Shown here: positions 37,446 to 47,806 of the stretch, piece by piece
How positions within the stretch are numbered: position 1 is the stretch's first letter
Layout: every line of letters starts with the position of its first letter
NCBI RefSeq assembly: GCF_001368915.1
Contig: NZ_CSTE01000004.1
Coordinates: 1-64,000, forward strand
Origin: Haloferax massiliensis
GTDB lineage: Archaea; Halobacteriota; Halobacteria; Halobacteriales; Haloferacaceae
Direction: 5' to 3'
DNA length: 64,000 bases
Notes under the pieces: generated by a model
The model's input: only the letters and a program-made list of their open reading frames with translations
Database searches by the model: none
Told to the model about the DNA's origin: nothing
Program-made: the position numbers and the translations under genes

Positions 37446-38070
37446 TCACGTGGTTCGTTCACCGTGAGCTAACACTTCGGTGGCGATACCGCCAACGGGT
37501 CTGAAACGGCTCGGTTGTGAGACCACGGCTATCGGTTCGTTAGATCCGTAGATAGACTGATTCGTTCCATCTGCGCAATATCGCGGGCTGGACGGACACG
37601 GACGTCCAGCGTCGCTGTGAGATGCTACGTAGACGGGCGGTCGCTATCTCGTCTGCAGTCCGTGAGTTACCTCCGCGTTCGGGTAGCATTCGAAGCGCAC
37701 TTGACCAACGCTGTCGCGCACTCGTGGCGTGAAATATTACAGAGCTATGCTCGTAATTCCCAGCGCGTTTGTCAGTTCGTCACTCCTCGTCCGACGGGCG
37801 AATGATGCGGTCGCTGGAACTCGCGTATCGCCATCGTGCGTGGCATGAGACGGACGTTGCGACCGACGGCGAGGACACGGAGGACACAGGGACGTCTGTA
37901 ACGGGTCGTCACGCCGGCGGAGTGTTCGGATATAGTGAACAATATTTGGAGAGGGGCGAGTCGTCCACTAACGCTCCGTGTGGGGCGCGCACTCGCTGGC
38001 GAAGCCGCTATCGAGCGAAGAGAGAACAGAAGTAGGCGTCGAGCGGCCGCGAGGCGCGGAGCGCCGCGAC
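37446..38070. other. Gap with an orphan dyad and no gene
   Basis: About 625 bp. The short open frames here have no recognisable motif and poor haloarchaeal composition, so none is called. The only notable item is the dyad at 37924-37940, directly followed by an AT-rich CAATATTTGG on the + strand, which resembles a promoter reading towards the 3' end of the IclR gene at 38071-38838. Confidence 0.5.
37924..37940. promoter_or_regulatory. Orphan dyad with adjoining TATA-like sequence
   Basis: GTTCGGATATAGTGAAC. On the minus strand it is GTTCACTATATCCGAAC, which differs from the dyads at 38872 and 51700 only in the two centre bases and in a paired change of both outer arms (G...C for A...T). AATATTT follows at once on the + strand, as a TATA box follows the dyads of the IclR genes. 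No gene lies downstream on +, so a non-coding or antisense transcript is possible. Confidence 0.45.
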
Positions 38071-38838
38071 TCAGGGCGACTCGCGGAGCGCCTTCCGAAT
38101 CTGGTTGGCGGAGCTGATGATGAGTCCGGGCACGTCCTGCTGGAAGCGCTTTCCGGACATGCTCTCCGAGGGGCTCAACACGAATATCGACCCGACCCGA
38201 CCGCTCTCGGGGTCGACGACGCCAGCGGCGAGACCGCGGAGGTCGGTCTGCCACTCCTCGCGGTCCGACAGGAGGCCGCGCGTCTCCGCGGTGTCGAGTT
38301 CCTCACGGAGGGCGGCCGCGCTCGTAATCGTCTGGTCCGTGTGGCGGTCGAGAGACGCCGCATCGACGGCATCGCGGCGGTCGTCCGCCGGGAGTTGTGC
38401 GAGCATCGCCTTCCCCGGGGCCGTGCAGTAGAGCGGGACCGTCCGACCTTCGGCCACGGGCGGGGTCTCGACGTTCTGACCGGTCCGCTCGTAGATGCAG
38501 ACGCCCCGTCCGCGCTCGAATACGGTGAGGCCGGCGGCGAGTCCCGAAATCCGCGCGAGTCGGTCGACCTCCCGCTTTCCGACCCGGTAGAAGGGGACCC
38601 CGGACCGGACCGAACAGCCGAGTTCGAAAAACCGAAGACTGCGTCGATACCGCTGGTCCTCCTTGACGACGAACCCCAACTGTCGGAGCGTTTCGAGGTG
38701 GTTGTGCACCGAACTCTTCGAGAGGCCGACCTCCGTCTCGACCTCGGTCAGGTTGGCGTCGCCGAGTTTCGAGAGGGCGTCCAGCACGCGCCCGCTCGTC
38801 GTCGTCGCCTTCACCGGTGGGTCTCCGCGCTCGTTCAT
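38071..38838 (-). CDS. IclR-family transcriptional regulator (aldolase/glp cluster)
   Basis: A 255-residue IclR regulator with winged helix at about residues 7-55 (ATTTSGRVLDALSKLGDANLTEVETEVGLSKSSVHNHLETLRQLGFV) and effector domain (LYCTAPGKAMLAQLPADDRRDAVDAASLDRHTDQTI, LRGLAAGVVDPESGRVGSIFVLSP). The ATG at 38836-38838 (MNERGDPPVKAT) was chosen because the domain begins just after it. A TATA-like ACTTTTATGG lies ~25-33 bp upstream and a dyad is immediately above that. It lies downstream of the dehydratase paralogue on the same strand. The matching dyad above the kinase gene at 51589 suggests that both ends of the cluster are its targets. Confidence 0.9.
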   Translation of the reverse strand: MNERGDPPVKATTTSGRVLDALSKLGDANLTEVETEVGLSKSSVHNHLETLRQLGFVVKEDQRYRRSLRFFELGCSVRSGVPFYRVGKREVDRLARISGLAAGLTVFERGRGVCIYERTGQNVETPPVAEGRTVPLYCTAPGKAMLAQLPADDRRDAVDAASLDRHTDQTITSAAALREELDTAETRGLLSDREEWQTDLRGLAAGVVDPESGRVGSIFVLSPSESMSGKRFQQDVPGLIISSANQIRKALRESP

Positions 38839-38871
38839 GGCCCAACGAAGAACGGAGTTTACCATAAAAGT

Positions 38872-38888
38872 ATTCACTATCGCCGAAT
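38872..38888. promoter_or_regulatory. Dyad abutting the TATA element of IclR gene 3
   Basis: ATTCACTATCGCCGAAT, arms ATTC/GAAT, 34-50 bp upstream of the IclR start. It matches the dyad at 51700 in 15 of 17 positions, and the next six bases (CGGCCG) are also identical. Confidence 0.55.
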
Positions 38889-38904
38889 CGGCCGCGTCGG
38901 TGGC

Positions 38905-40056
38905 TCACCACTCGGCGACGCTCCCGTCCTCGTGGTACCATATCGGGCTCTGCCAGTCGACGCGGGACTGCGCGTGCTCGCGGACGGCCTCCTCGTCTAT
39001 CTCCACACCGAGGCCGGGGGCGTCGGGAGCGGAGACGAAGCCGTCGTCGAAGCCGAAGACGGCGGGGTCGTCGAGGTACGCGAGGAGGTCGTTCCCGTCG
39101 GCGCGGTGGATTTCGAGGTTCTGCGCCTGCGCGATGGCGTTCGGGAGCACCATGTCGAGGTGGAGACAGGAGGCGAACGAAATCGGCCCCAGCGGGCAGT
39201 GAAGCGAGACGAGCACGTCTTTGGACTCGGCCGCCGTGGCTATCTTGCGGACCTCAGAGATGCCCCCGGCGTGAGACGGGGAGGGCTGAAGCACGTCGAT
39301 GGCGTCGAGTTCCAGCGTTCGCTCGAAGTCCCAGCGGGAGTACAGGCGCTCGCCCGTCGCGAGGGGGACCTTGGTCCGGTTCTCGATGCGCGGCAGGGAG
39401 CGCGCGTGTTCGGGGAGGACGGGCTCCTCGTAGAACATCGGATCGAGCGGGTCGAGTTCGTCGGCGACCCATTTCGCCATCCCGGTCGTGATGCGCCCGC
39501 GGAAGTCGACGACGATGTCCACGTCGGCTCCGACCTCGGACCGGACGGCTTCGAGGCGCTCGCGGACCCGAGCCACCGCCGCCGGGGAGTCGATGCGGTC
39601 TAGCTGCGAGACGGCGGAGAGCTTCAGGCAGTCGTAGCCGCGGTCGACCTCCTCGGCCGCGGCGCGCGCGATGGCCTCGGGCGTCTCGCCGCCGACCCAC
39701 TGGTAGACCGGAATCCGGTCGCGGGCCTTCCCCCCGAGGAGGTCGTAGACGGGCGCGCCGTAGTGTTTCCCTTTGATGTCCCACAGCGCCTGGTCGATAC
39801 CGCCGATGGCGCTCATGAGAACCGGGCCGCCCCGGAAGTGCCGCCCGCGGTACATCGCCTGCCAGTGGCGCTCGATTTCGAGCGGGTCGGTCCCGAGGAG
39901 GTAGTTGTCGATCATCTCCTCGACGGCCGCCTTCGTCGTCTTCGCGTAGCCCTCCACGATTGGCTCCCCCCACCCGCAGACGCCCGCGTCGGTTTCGAGC
40001 TTGAGGAAGACCCACCGGGGCGGGACTTCGAACAGTTCGTACCCGGTTATTTCCAT
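38905..40056 (-). CDS. Galactonate-dehydratase paralogue with altered acid/base residues (enolase superfamily)
   Basis: A 383-residue relative of the dehydratase at 11489-12643, similar from MEITGYELFEVPPRWVFLKLET to the HEDGSVAEW end. The metal ligands are kept: D184, E210 (or E211) and E236. The catalytic partners are not. The His that protonates the leaving hydroxyl in GalD is R186 (VVDFRGRI). The Asp that pairs with the base His is S259 (QPSPSHAGG for QPDLSHAGG). The base His itself remains (H286, SLHCPLGP). So it probably binds a sugar acid and metal but has a different substrate or reaction. The ATG at 40054-40056 was chosen because the paralogue starts there. It diverges from the fused aldolase gene, suggesting a shared pathway. 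Confidence 0.82.
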   Translation of the reverse strand: MEITGYELFEVPPRWVFLKLETDAGVCGWGEPIVEGYAKTTKAAVEEMIDNYLLGTDPLEIERHWQAMYRGRHFRGGPVLMSAIGGIDQALWDIKGKHYGAPVYDLLGGKARDRIPVYQWVGGETPEAIARAAAEEVDRGYDCLKLSAVSQLDRIDSPAAVARVRERLEAVRSEVGADVDIVVDFRGRITTGMAKWVADELDPLDPMFYEEPVLPEHARSLPRIENRTKVPLATGERLYSRWDFERTLELDAIDVLQPSPSHAGGISEVRKIATAAESKDVLVSLHCPLGPISFASCLHLDMVLPNAIAQAQNLEIHRADGNDLLAYLDDPAVFGFDDGFVSAPDAPGLGVEIDEEAVREHAQSRVDWQSPIWYHEDGSVAEW

Positions 40057-40201
40057 GCGCGAACCGACGACCCGCGGTCGTAAAGTAGTTTGTCCGACTG
40101 CGGCGGTCGGCCCGCGACGAACGCCGGGAAAACACGGGTCGCGTCGGACCGTCGCTGTCGCAACCCCTAGAATTATCTCCCCCCATCTGGATAGAACAAT
40201 C

Positions 40202-41545
40202 ATGACGGTGAACGAACCTCAGCGTCTAGTCAGTACGCTCGGCAAGCGCATGCTGGCAGACGGCCTCACGAAGGGAACCGGCGGAAACGTCAGCGTCAGA
40301 GCGGACGACGGAACCGTCGCCATCAGTCCCTCGGGGATGCCCTACGACGAAATCGAACCCGAGGACGTACCGATTCTCGACATCGACGGCGAACGGGTCG
40401 CCGGCGACCGCAAGCCATCGAGCGAGTTCCGCATGCACACGGACGTGCTCCGCCAGCGCGAGGACGTGGGCGCGGTGGTCCACAACCACTCCCCGTACGC
40501 CAGCACCTTCGCCAGTATCGACGAACCAGTCGGCCCCTCGCACTACCTCATCGCGTTCATCGGCGACGAGATTCCCGTGGCGAGTTACGAGACCTACGGG
40601 ACCGCCGAACTCGCCGACGTGGCGGTGGAGACGTTGGGCGACGACTACAACGCCTGTCTCCTCGAAAACCACGGCGTCCTCGCCACCGGCGCGACCGCCG
40701 AGGAGGCGTACGAGGTGGCGCTCATGGTCGAGTACTGCGCCCGCATCCACTATCAGGCGCGCAGCGTCGGCGAGCCCTCGCTGCTCCCCGACGAGGAAAT
40801 CGACACCCTCCTCGACCGCTTCGCCGACTACGGGCAGACGCAGTCGGCCGACGAGGACGGGTCGGAACCGACCGGCGACGACCGCGTCCCCGCCGACCGA
40901 CTGTCAGACCTCGCGTCGCACCGCTCGGCGGTCAGCGAGTTCGGCCGCGAGATGCTCCATCAGGGCCTGACCGAGGGGACCGGCGGCAACATCAGCGCGC
41001 AGGCCGACGACCTCGTCGCCATCAGTCCCTCGGGGATGCCCTACGACGAAATCGAACCCGAGGACGTGCCCGTCGTCACGCTGGACGGCGAGTGGGTCGC
41101 CGGCGACCGCAAGCCGTCGAGCGAGGTCCGCATGCACGCCGGCATCCTCCGCGAGCGCGACGACGCGGGCGCGGTGGTCCACAACCACTCCCCGTACGCC
41201 AGCACCTTCGCGAGCCTCGGCGAGCCGATTCCGGCCTCGCACTACCTCATCGCCTTTGCCGGCGACGAGATACCCGTCGCGGGCTACGAGACCTACGGGA
41301 CGCAGGGACTGGCCGACCTCGCGCTGGAGGCGCTGGGCGACGACTACAACGCCTGTCTCCTCGAAAACCACGGCGTCGTCGCCGTCGGCGACTCCGTCGC
41401 GGAGGCGTACGAGGTGGCGCTCATGGTCGAGTACTGCGCCCGCATCCACTACCAGGCGCTCAACATCGGCGAGCCCTCGCTGCTCCCTGGCGAGGAAATC
41501 GACACCCTCCTCGACCGCTTCGCCGACTACGGACAGGACCACTAA
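40202..41545 (+). CDS. Class II (fuculose-phosphate-type) aldolase, two complete copies fused in tandem
   Basis: A 447-residue protein made of two full L-fuculose-1-phosphate-aldolase/AraD-type domains: about residues 1-218 and 240-447, joined by an acidic linker ([17 protein letters not shown]). Both contain the catalytic Glu (RKPSSE), two zinc His residues ([10 protein letters not shown]) and the third zinc His (LLENHGV). Each domain ends with the same [14 protein letters not shown]. Single-domain relatives are ~215 residues. The enzyme would cleave a ketose phosphate to dihydroxyacetone phosphate and an aldehyde. It starts 145 bp from the divergent dehydratase paralogue and precedes the GlpA-like gene by 211 bp. 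The intergenic region has an AT-rich AGAATTATCT element ~30 bp upstream of the start. Confidence 0.85.
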   Translation: MTVNEPQRLVSTLGKRMLADGLTKGTGGNVSVRADDGTVAISPSGMPYDEIEPEDVPILDIDGERVAGDRKPSSEFRMHTDVLRQREDVGAVVHNHSPYASTFASIDEPVGPSHYLIAFIGDEIPVASYETYGTAELADVAVETLGDDYNACLLENHGVLATGATAEEAYEVALMVEYCARIHYQARSVGEPSLLPDEEIDTLLDRFADYGQTQSADEDGSEPTGDDRVPADRLSDLASHRSAVSEFGREMLHQGLTEGTGGNISAQADDLVAISPSGMPYDEIEPEDVPVVTLDGEWVAGDRKPSSEVRMHAGILRERDDAGAVVHNHSPYASTFASLGEPIPASHYLIAFAGDEIPVAGYETYGTQGLADLALEALGDDYNACLLENHGVVAVGDSVAEAYEVALMVEYCARIHYQALNIGEPSLLPGEEIDTLLDRFADYGQDH

Positions 41546-41756
41546 ACGGGCCGCTCTCGGCGCAACCGTCGAGTCGGCGCTCCGGGGAGTCGGTGCTCCG
41601 GCGAGTCGCAGGTCACAGCCCGGAGCGCCGCCGAATCGAGACCCCGTGTCGCGGAGGGCACGCGAGCGATGCCGTCGCCGCGTCCGACCCGCGACCGCGG
41701 AAAATTCGGTGAGCACAACAATTATTACGTCGCTTCCCATGGTCTTTCATAATTAT

Positions 41757-43448
41757 ATGAGCCACTCAGTCGTCGTTATCGGCGGTGGAGCCACCGGTAC
41801 GGGGACCGCCCGCGACCTCGCGATGCGCGGCTTCGACGTGACGCTCGTGGAGCGGGGGAACCTGACCGAGGGGACGACCGGGCGCACCCACGGCCACCTC
41901 CACAGCGGGGCCCGCTACGTGGTGTCGGACAAAGAGAGCGCCGTCGACTGCATGCGGGAAAACCGGGTGCTCCACCGCATCGCTGGCCACTGTATCGAGG
42001 ACACCGGCGGGCTGTTCGTCCAGTTAGAGGGCGACTCCGACGACTACTTCGAACGGAAGTTGGCCGGGTGTGCGGAGTGCGACATCCCGACCGAGGTCAT
42101 CTCGGGCGAGGAGGCGCGGCGGCGCGAACCCTACCTCACCGACGCGGTCGAGCGCGCCATCTGGGTCCCCGACGGCGCGGTCGACCCGTTCCGCCTCTGC
42201 GTGGCGAACGCCGCGAGCGCCGTCGAGCACGGCGCGCGCATCGAGACGCACGCGGAGGTCGTCGACCTCGTCGTCGAGGGGGGGCGGGTGGCCGGCGTCG
42301 AAGTCGAGCGGCGAGGGCCGAACCACCGCGGCGAGGGCGCGGCGGGCGACACCGAGACGTTCGAGGCGGACTACGTCGTCAGCGCGACCGGCGCGTGGGC
42401 GGGACAGTTGGCGGCGATGGCCGGCGTCGACCTCGAAATGGCGATTTCGAAGGGCGCGATGGTCGTCACCAACGTCCGGCAGTTGGACACGGTCATCAAC
42501 CGCTGTCTCCCGAAGGGCGAGGGCGACACCATCATCCCCCACGAAACGACGGTCCTGCTCGGCGCAAACGACGACCCGGTGGACGACCCCGACGACTACC
42601 CCGAAGAGCAGTGGGAAGTGGACATGATGATAGACGTCGCCTCCGAGATGGTTCCGGTGGTCGCCGACGCCCGCATGATACGCGCCTACTGGGGCGTCAG
42701 ACCGCTGTACGACCCGAACCCGGAGTCGACGACCGACCCCGGCGACGTGACGCGGAACTACTTCGTGCTCGACCACGCCGAGCGCGACGGAGTCGGGGGG
42801 TTCGCCTCCGTCGTCGGCGGCAAGCTCACCACCTACCGAGAGATGGCGGAGTCCGTCGGCGACCACGTCTGCGAGGTACTGGGCGTCGAAGAACCGTGCC
42901 GGACGGACGAGGTCCCGCTCCCCGGGAGCGCCGACCCCTCGGCGCTCGACGAGTACATGGACGAGTTCGACCTGCGCTCGCCCATCGCCCGCAGGAGCGG
43001 TCAGCGACTCGGCGACCGGGCCCCCGAGGTGCTCGACATCGACGGGCCGAACCCGACGCTCTGCGAGTGCGAGGCCGTCACCCGCGCCGAGGTCAGAGAC
43101 GCCATCGACCAGGTCGGCGCGGACCTCAACGGGGTCCGCCTCCGGACCCGCGCGTCGATGGGGAACTGTCAGGGCGGCTTCTGTAGCCATCGGCTGGGAG
43201 CCGAACTCTATCCCGACCACGGAGCCGAGGCCGCCCGCGACGCCGTCGACGAACTGTATCAGGAGCGCTGGAAGGGCCAGCGTCACGCCCTCTGGGGCGA
43301 ACAGCTCTCGCAGGCCATGCTCAACGCCATGCTCCACGCGACGACGATGAATCACGACGCGAATCACGTCGTCGGCGACGAGAACATCGAGTACCGCGCC
43401 TTCGACGGGGGGCGGACCGCGGTTCCGGAGGGCAGCCATGGCGATTGA
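41757..43448 (+). CDS. glpA: GlpA-type FAD-dependent glycerol/polyol-3-phosphate dehydrogenase, subunit A
   Basis: A 563-residue flavoprotein with an N-terminal dinucleotide-binding motif ([30 protein letters not shown]), [13 protein letters not shown], and a C-terminal BFD-like [2Fe-2S] region ([11 protein letters not shown]...MGNCQGGFC). This is the GlpA layout of anaerobic glycerol-3-phosphate dehydrogenases. The ATG at 41757 follows an AT-rich stretch. It overlaps glpB by 11 bp. Haloferax has a main glpABC set next to glycerol kinase. The kinase and aldolase near this one suggest it may oxidise another polyol phosphate. Confidence 0.9.
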   Translation: MSHSVVVIGGGATGTGTARDLAMRGFDVTLVERGNLTEGTTGRTHGHLHSGARYVVSDKESAVDCMRENRVLHRIAGHCIEDTGGLFVQLEGDSDDYFERKLAGCAECDIPTEVISGEEARRREPYLTDAVERAIWVPDGAVDPFRLCVANAASAVEHGARIETHAEVVDLVVEGGRVAGVEVERRGPNHRGEGAAGDTETFEADYVVSATGAWAGQLAAMAGVDLEMAISKGAMVVTNVRQLDTVINRCLPKGEGDTIIPHETTVLLGANDDPVDDPDDYPEEQWEVDMMIDVASEMVPVVADARMIRAYWGVRPLYDPNPESTTDPGDVTRNYFVLDHAERDGVGGFASVVGGKLTTYREMAESVGDHVCEVLGVEEPCRTDEVPLPGSADPSALDEYMDEFDLRSPIARRSGQRLGDRAPEVLDIDGPNPTLCECEAVTRAEVRDAIDQVGADLNGVRLRTRASMGNCQGGFCSHRLGAELYPDHGAEAARDAVDELYQERWKGQRHALWGEQLSQAMLNAMLHATTMNHDANHVVGDENIEYRAFDGGRTAVPEGSHGD

Positions 43449-44796
43449 GAGCGACGTGCTCGTCGTCGGCGGCGGACTCGCCGGGATGGCGAGCGCGGTC
43501 GCGGCCGCCCGCGAGGGCGCGACGGTCAGACTGGTCTCCCACAAGAAGACGACGCTCCGACAGGCGTCGGGGCTGGTCGACGCCCTCGGCTACGTGCCGT
43601 CCCGGGACTCGGCGGTCGAGGGGACGGACTACGTCTCCCAAGAGCGCGCGGACTTCCGAGAAGTGCGGTCGAACCGGGACGCCTACCGGGGACCGCTCGT
43701 CAGACCGACCGACGGATTCGACGACCTCCCGGCGGACCACCCCTACTCGCTCGTCGGCGAGTCCGCCCTGCGAGACGGCCTCGCGCTGTTCGACGACCTC
43801 ACGGGCGACGCGTATCTCGGCGGCCACACGGAGCGAAACGCGCTCGTGCCGACGTTCGGCGGCGCGGTGAAGCCGACAGCGCGATACCCGCGCGCCGCGG
43901 CCGCGGGGCTGGCGAGCGACGACCGCCCGATGCTCGTCGTCGGTTTCCGGTCGTTCACGGACTTCGACGCCCGCATGCTCGCGGACTCGCTTGAGGCCGC
44001 GGGCGTTCCGTTTCCCGTCGCCGGCGTCGAAGTCGAGTTCGCCGAGGAGTTCCGGGCTGACGCGCCGGTGACGCGAATTGCGAAGGCGCTGGACCACGAC
44101 GAGCGCCTCGACGGGACTCCGGCGAGGCGGGCGCTCGCGGACGCCGTGAAGCCGTACGTCGACCGCGCGGAGCGCGTGGGCTTTCCGGCCGTGCTCGGCG
44201 ACGACCGCGCCGACGCGGTTCGGGCGGCGCTCTCGGAGCGACTCGGCGTCGACGTGTTCGAGATTCCGATGGGACCGCCGAGCCTCCCCGGCCTCCGGCT
44301 GGAGGACCGGCTCTACGACGCGCTCGACGCCGAGGGCGTCCTGTACGAGACCGGAAACCCCGTCGTCGGCTACGAGACCGACGGCGACTCGGGGCACGTC
44401 GACGCGGTGCTCGTCGACCGGAAGGGCCGAGAGGTACCGTACGGGGCCGACTCGTTCGTCCTCGCGACCGGCGGCCTCGTCGGCAAGGGCCTCGACTCCG
44501 ACCGGACGGCGGTCAGAGAGCCCGTGTTCGACTGTCGCGTCCCCCAGCCGTCGGACCGCTACGACTGGTTCGTCGACGACGCGTTCGGGGCGCATCCCTA
44601 CGCCCGTTTCGGCGTCGAACCGGACGCCGAGATGCGGCCGCTCGCCGCCGACGGAACGCCGGAGTTCGGGAACCTCTACGCCGCCGGCGCGGTGGTCGGC
44701 GGCGCGGACGCCGCCCGGGAGAAGTCCGCCGCCGGCGTCTCTCTCGCCACGGGCGTCGTCGCGGGACGCAACGCCGCGAAGAGACTCGGCGACTGA
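43438..44796 (+). CDS. glpB: GlpB-type subunit of glycerol/polyol-3-phosphate dehydrogenase
   Basis: A 452-residue flavoprotein subunit with an N-terminal FAD motif ([40 protein letters not shown]) and a C-terminal one ([34 protein letters not shown]). Both are characteristic of GlpB, which links GlpA to the membrane subunit GlpC. The start overlaps the glpA end by 11 bp, so translation is coupled. Separated from glpC by 100 bp. Confidence 0.9.
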   Translation: MAIESDVLVVGGGLAGMASAVAAAREGATVRLVSHKKTTLRQASGLVDALGYVPSRDSAVEGTDYVSQERADFREVRSNRDAYRGPLVRPTDGFDDLPADHPYSLVGESALRDGLALFDDLTGDAYLGGHTERNALVPTFGGAVKPTARYPRAAAAGLASDDRPMLVVGFRSFTDFDARMLADSLEAAGVPFPVAGVEVEFAEEFRADAPVTRIAKALDHDERLDGTPARRALADAVKPYVDRAERVGFPAVLGDDRADAVRAALSERLGVDVFEIPMGPPSLPGLRLEDRLYDALDAEGVLYETGNPVVGYETDGDSGHVDAVLVDRKGREVPYGADSFVLATGGLVGKGLDSDRTAVREPVFDCRVPQPSDRYDWFVDDAFGAHPYARFGVEPDAEMRPLAADGTPEFGNLYAAGAVVGGADAAREKSAAGVSLATGVVAGRNAAKRLGD

Positions 44797-44896
44797 CGGC
44801 GAGTCGACCGACGATGGAGACTGGACGACCGAACCGGACCGACCGAACGACAACAGACGGCCGAACGACGCCGGACGCGACCCACCACACGAGACT

Positions 44897-46333
44897 ATGA
44901 CAGCGACCGACGACGGAGACCGAACGACCGAACCGAACCGGACGAACAGCCGCGACCAGGCGACCGAGAGAGACAGAACGGCCGAGGAGGGGAAACAGCG
45001 ACGGACCGACGGGGAACGACGAGTCACCGACGGCGGCGTCGCGGCCGCGTCAGCCCCCGAGAGTGCCGAGTACGACACCGACCCGGAACTGACCGACGTG
45101 TTCGAGGAGGGTGACCTCGACCTCCGCGCGGGCGCGGACGACTGCTACAAATGCACCGCCTGCGACACGTCCTGCCCGGTCGCCGAGGTGGACGAGGAGT
45201 TCCCCGGACCGAAGTTCCAAGGGCCGGAGCAGTGGCGACTCAAGCGCAAAGGGGACGCCGACATCGACGACTCCGTCATGTCGTGTTCGAACTGCATGCG
45301 CTGTGACTCGGCGTGCCCGTCGAGCGTCCCGCTCAGCCAGATGCACAACGAGGCCCGCGGCGAGTACGTGAGCGAGCAGATGAGCGCGCTCTCGCGGGAG
45401 TACGTCCGCAACCGTATCCTCGCCAACTACCGGACCTCGGCGGCGGTCGCGTCGGCGGTTCCGCGACTCGCGAACTTCGCCATGAACTTCGGTCCGGCGC
45501 GCTGGGCGATGGAGAAACTGCTGGGCGTCACCGCCGAACGCGACTTCCCAGAGTTCGCGTCGCAGACGTTCCGGGAGTGGTGGCGCGAACGCGGCGGGGC
45601 GCGGGTGGAGAACCCCGAAAAGCGGGTCGCCTACTTCCACGGCTGTTACGCCAACTACAACACGCCGGAGGTGGCGAAGGCGATGGTCCGCGTCTTCGAG
45701 CAGTTCGGTTACGAGGTCCTCGTCCCGCCGCAGGGGTGCTCGGGGACGCCGATGTTCGCGAACGGCATGCTCGACGACGCCCGGCGACACGCCGAGACGA
45801 ACGTCGAACACCTCGCGGCCGCGCTGGCGGACGGCGCGGACGTCATCGCGTCGTGTACCTCCTGTTCGCTGTCGCTTCGGCAGGAGTACCCCGAACTGTT
45901 CGACATCGACGGTATCGAGGACGTCTCGGACAACGCGTTCGAGGCGCTGGAGTACCTCCGCATCCACGAGGACCTGCGGGGTGCGCTGGCCGACGCCGAA
46001 CTCGACGGGGAGTCGTTCGGCTACCACGGACCGTGCCACGCTCGCAATCAGGGGCTCCACCGGCAGGTCGTCGAACTGTTCCGCGACGTCGACGGCGTCG
46101 AAATCGAGGACGTGGGCGACTCCTGTTCCGGCATCTCCGGCACCTACGGCTGGAAGGAAGAGAAGTACGACAAGTCGATGAAAATCGGCGAGGAGATGTT
46201 CGACCACATGCGTCACGCCGAGGGCGACGCGGGCATCACCGAGTGTCCCACCTGCGCGATGCAGATGGAACACGGCACTGGCTACGAGATTCGCCACCCG
46301 CTCGAACTGCTCGAAGACGCGCTCGTCGAGTGA
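44897..46333 (+). CDS. glpC: GlpC-type Fe-S subunit of glycerol/polyol-3-phosphate dehydrogenase
   Basis: A 478-residue Fe-S protein passing electrons from GlpAB to quinone. Two ferredoxin-type groups are visible (CYKCTACDTSCPV and CSNCMRCDSACPS) followed by two CCG domains (FHGCYANYNTPEVAKAM...PPQGCSGTPMF and YHGPCHARNQGLHRQ...CSGISGTYGWKEEKY). The first ~65 residues are a disordered, very polar extension (Asp/Glu/Arg/Thr) that bacterial GlpC lacks. No transmembrane helix is evident; GlpC is expected to associate peripherally. Confidence 0.9.
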   Translation: MTATDDGDRTTEPNRTNSRDQATERDRTAEEGKQRRTDGERRVTDGGVAAASAPESAEYDTDPELTDVFEEGDLDLRAGADDCYKCTACDTSCPVAEVDEEFPGPKFQGPEQWRLKRKGDADIDDSVMSCSNCMRCDSACPSSVPLSQMHNEARGEYVSEQMSALSREYVRNRILANYRTSAAVASAVPRLANFAMNFGPARWAMEKLLGVTAERDFPEFASQTFREWWRERGGARVENPEKRVAYFHGCYANYNTPEVAKAMVRVFEQFGYEVLVPPQGCSGTPMFANGMLDDARRHAETNVEHLAAALADGADVIASCTSCSLSLRQEYPELFDIDGIEDVSDNAFEALEYLRIHEDLRGALADAELDGESFGYHGPCHARNQGLHRQVVELFRDVDGVEIEDVGDSCSGISGTYGWKEEKYDKSMKIGEEMFDHMRHAEGDAGITECPTCAMQMEHGTGYEIRHPLELLEDALVE

Positions 46334-46399
46334 CGGCTTGGGAAAATCCGACGAAAAATGACCGGGATTTATGTGTCCGCGTGCGGGGGTTACGCACGC

Positions 46400-46843
46400 A
46401 TGGTGGAAGCAATCCCGCTAGACGTAGCAACGCAGTTGATCGAAGCGGCCGAGGGCCGGGCCGACGAAATCGAGAACCCGATGGTCGTCACGGTCGCCAA
46501 CAGCGAGGGGAACCTCATCGCGCAGCACCGGATGGACGGCGCGTGGCTCGCCTCCGTCAGTATCTCGCGCAACAAGGCGTACACGTCCGCCGCGCTCGAC
46601 ATGCCGACGCACGAACTCGCCGAGGCGTCCGAGCCGGGGAACTCGCTGTACGGGCTGGACACGCGGGACGACGGTCGGATGGTCGTCTTCGGCGGCGGCT
46701 ACCCGCTCGAACGCGACGGCGAAGTCGTCGGCGCGATCGGCGTCTCCGGCGGCGCCGTCTCGCAGGACCGCGACGTCGCCGAGGCCGGCGTCGAGCGCTG
46801 GACCGAACTCGTCGAGGCGGACGCGGTTCCGAGCGACGACTGA
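46400..46843 (+). CDS. GlcG/HbpS-type (DUF336) small protein
   Basis: A 147-residue protein of the GlcG/HbpS family, known for heme or cob(II)alamin binding and for accompanying glycolate, propanediol and glycerol genes. Pattern: VVTVANSEGNLIAQHRMDGAWLASVSISRNKAYTSAAL, PGNSLYGLDTRDDGRMVVFGGGYPL and VGAIGVSGGAVSQDRDVAEAG. The ATG at 46400 (MVEAIPLDVATQLIEAAE) was preferred over one 14 codons upstream because the family begins there. It follows glpC by 66 bp, likely in the same transcript. Confidence 0.82.
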   Translation: MVEAIPLDVATQLIEAAEGRADEIENPMVVTVANSEGNLIAQHRMDGAWLASVSISRNKAYTSAALDMPTHELAEASEPGNSLYGLDTRDDGRMVVFGGGYPLERDGEVVGAIGVSGGAVSQDRDVAEAGVERWTELVEADAVPSDD

Positions 46844-47092
46844 GCCGTTCCGAGGAAACGCGAGCGACTGACGACTGACCGCGGGAGCGACCGGACTCGG
46901 AGGTCGACACCCGGCGTCGAACGCGACCCTGAGACGCGACCGGTCCGAGTCGTGACCGCGGTTCGAGAACGCTCACGCAGGCACCCACGGGGCGTCTGTC
47001 CCGCCTCGCTTTTCGAGACCGCCGCGGCGGCGGTTACAGTCCACATGTCGATATTCCGGAGGTTTTAGACCGGGTGCGCGCGTAGTGGACCT

Positions 47093-47806
47093 ATGGTATC
47101 CGTGACCGTATGGAACGAGTACGTACAGGAGCGAACGGACGAGGAAGTCGCCGCGGTCTACCCCGACGGCATCCACGCGGTGCTCGCCGAGGCCCTCGAA
47201 TCGCGGGGTCACGACGTGCGTGTCGCGACGTTCGACGAACCTGACCACGGCCTCACCGATGCGGTGCTCGACGACACCGACGCGTTGGTCTGGTGGGGCC
47301 ACAAGGCCCACCAGGCGGTCGAAGACGCGGTCGTCGAGCGGGTCTGCGAGCACGTCTACGACGGCATGGGGTTCGTCCCGCTGCACTCCGCGCACTTCTC
47401 GAAGGCGTTCAAGCGACTGATGGGCACGCCCTGTTCGCTCCGGTACCGCGAGTCCGGCGAGCGAGAGCGGGTGTGGGTGGTCGACCCCGGCCATCCCATC
47501 GCCGACGGCCTCGACGAGTCCTTTGTCGTCCCGGAGACGGAGATGTACGGCGAACCGTTCGCGGTCCCCGAGCCCGACCGTCTGGTGTTCGCGTCGTGGT
47601 TCGAGGGCGGCGAGGTGTTCCGCTCCGGCTGTTGCTACCGGCGCGGTAGCGGTCGGATATTCTACTTCCGGCCCGGCCACGAGACCTACCCGGTGTACGA
47701 GGTTCCCGTCGTGCGAGAGGTGCTCGACAACGCGGTCAGATGGGCAGCCGCGGGCGTTGACGAGGCGGTTCCGACGGTGAACCGCGCGGTCGACCCGGTC
47801 GAGTGA
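47093..47806 (+). CDS. ThuA-like trehalose-utilisation family protein
   Basis: A 237-residue class I glutamine-amidotransferase-like protein of the ThuA family. [72 protein letters not shown] and [16 protein letters not shown] match the group. No nucleophile Cys is evident at the amidotransferase elbow (PLHSAHF), as usual for ThuA. Such proteins accompany sugar-oxidation gene clusters. Its exact reaction here is unknown. The preceding 249 bp carry a possible promoter but no gene. Confidence 0.85.
   Translation: MVSVTVWNEYVQERTDEEVAAVYPDGIHAVLAEALESRGHDVRVATFDEPDHGLTDAVLDDTDALVWWGHKAHQAVEDAVVERVCEHVYDGMGFVPLHSAHFSKAFKRLMGTPCSLRYRESGERERVWVVDPGHPIADGLDESFVVPETEMYGEPFAVPEPDRLVFASWFEGGEVFRSGCCYRRGSGRIFYFRPGHETYPVYEVPVVREVLDNAVRWAAAGVDEAVPTVNRAVDPVE

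Noticed and set aside
37617-38035. Short + strand frames in the gap before the third IclR gene.
   Set aside because: No conserved features; they are frequent by chance at this GC content.
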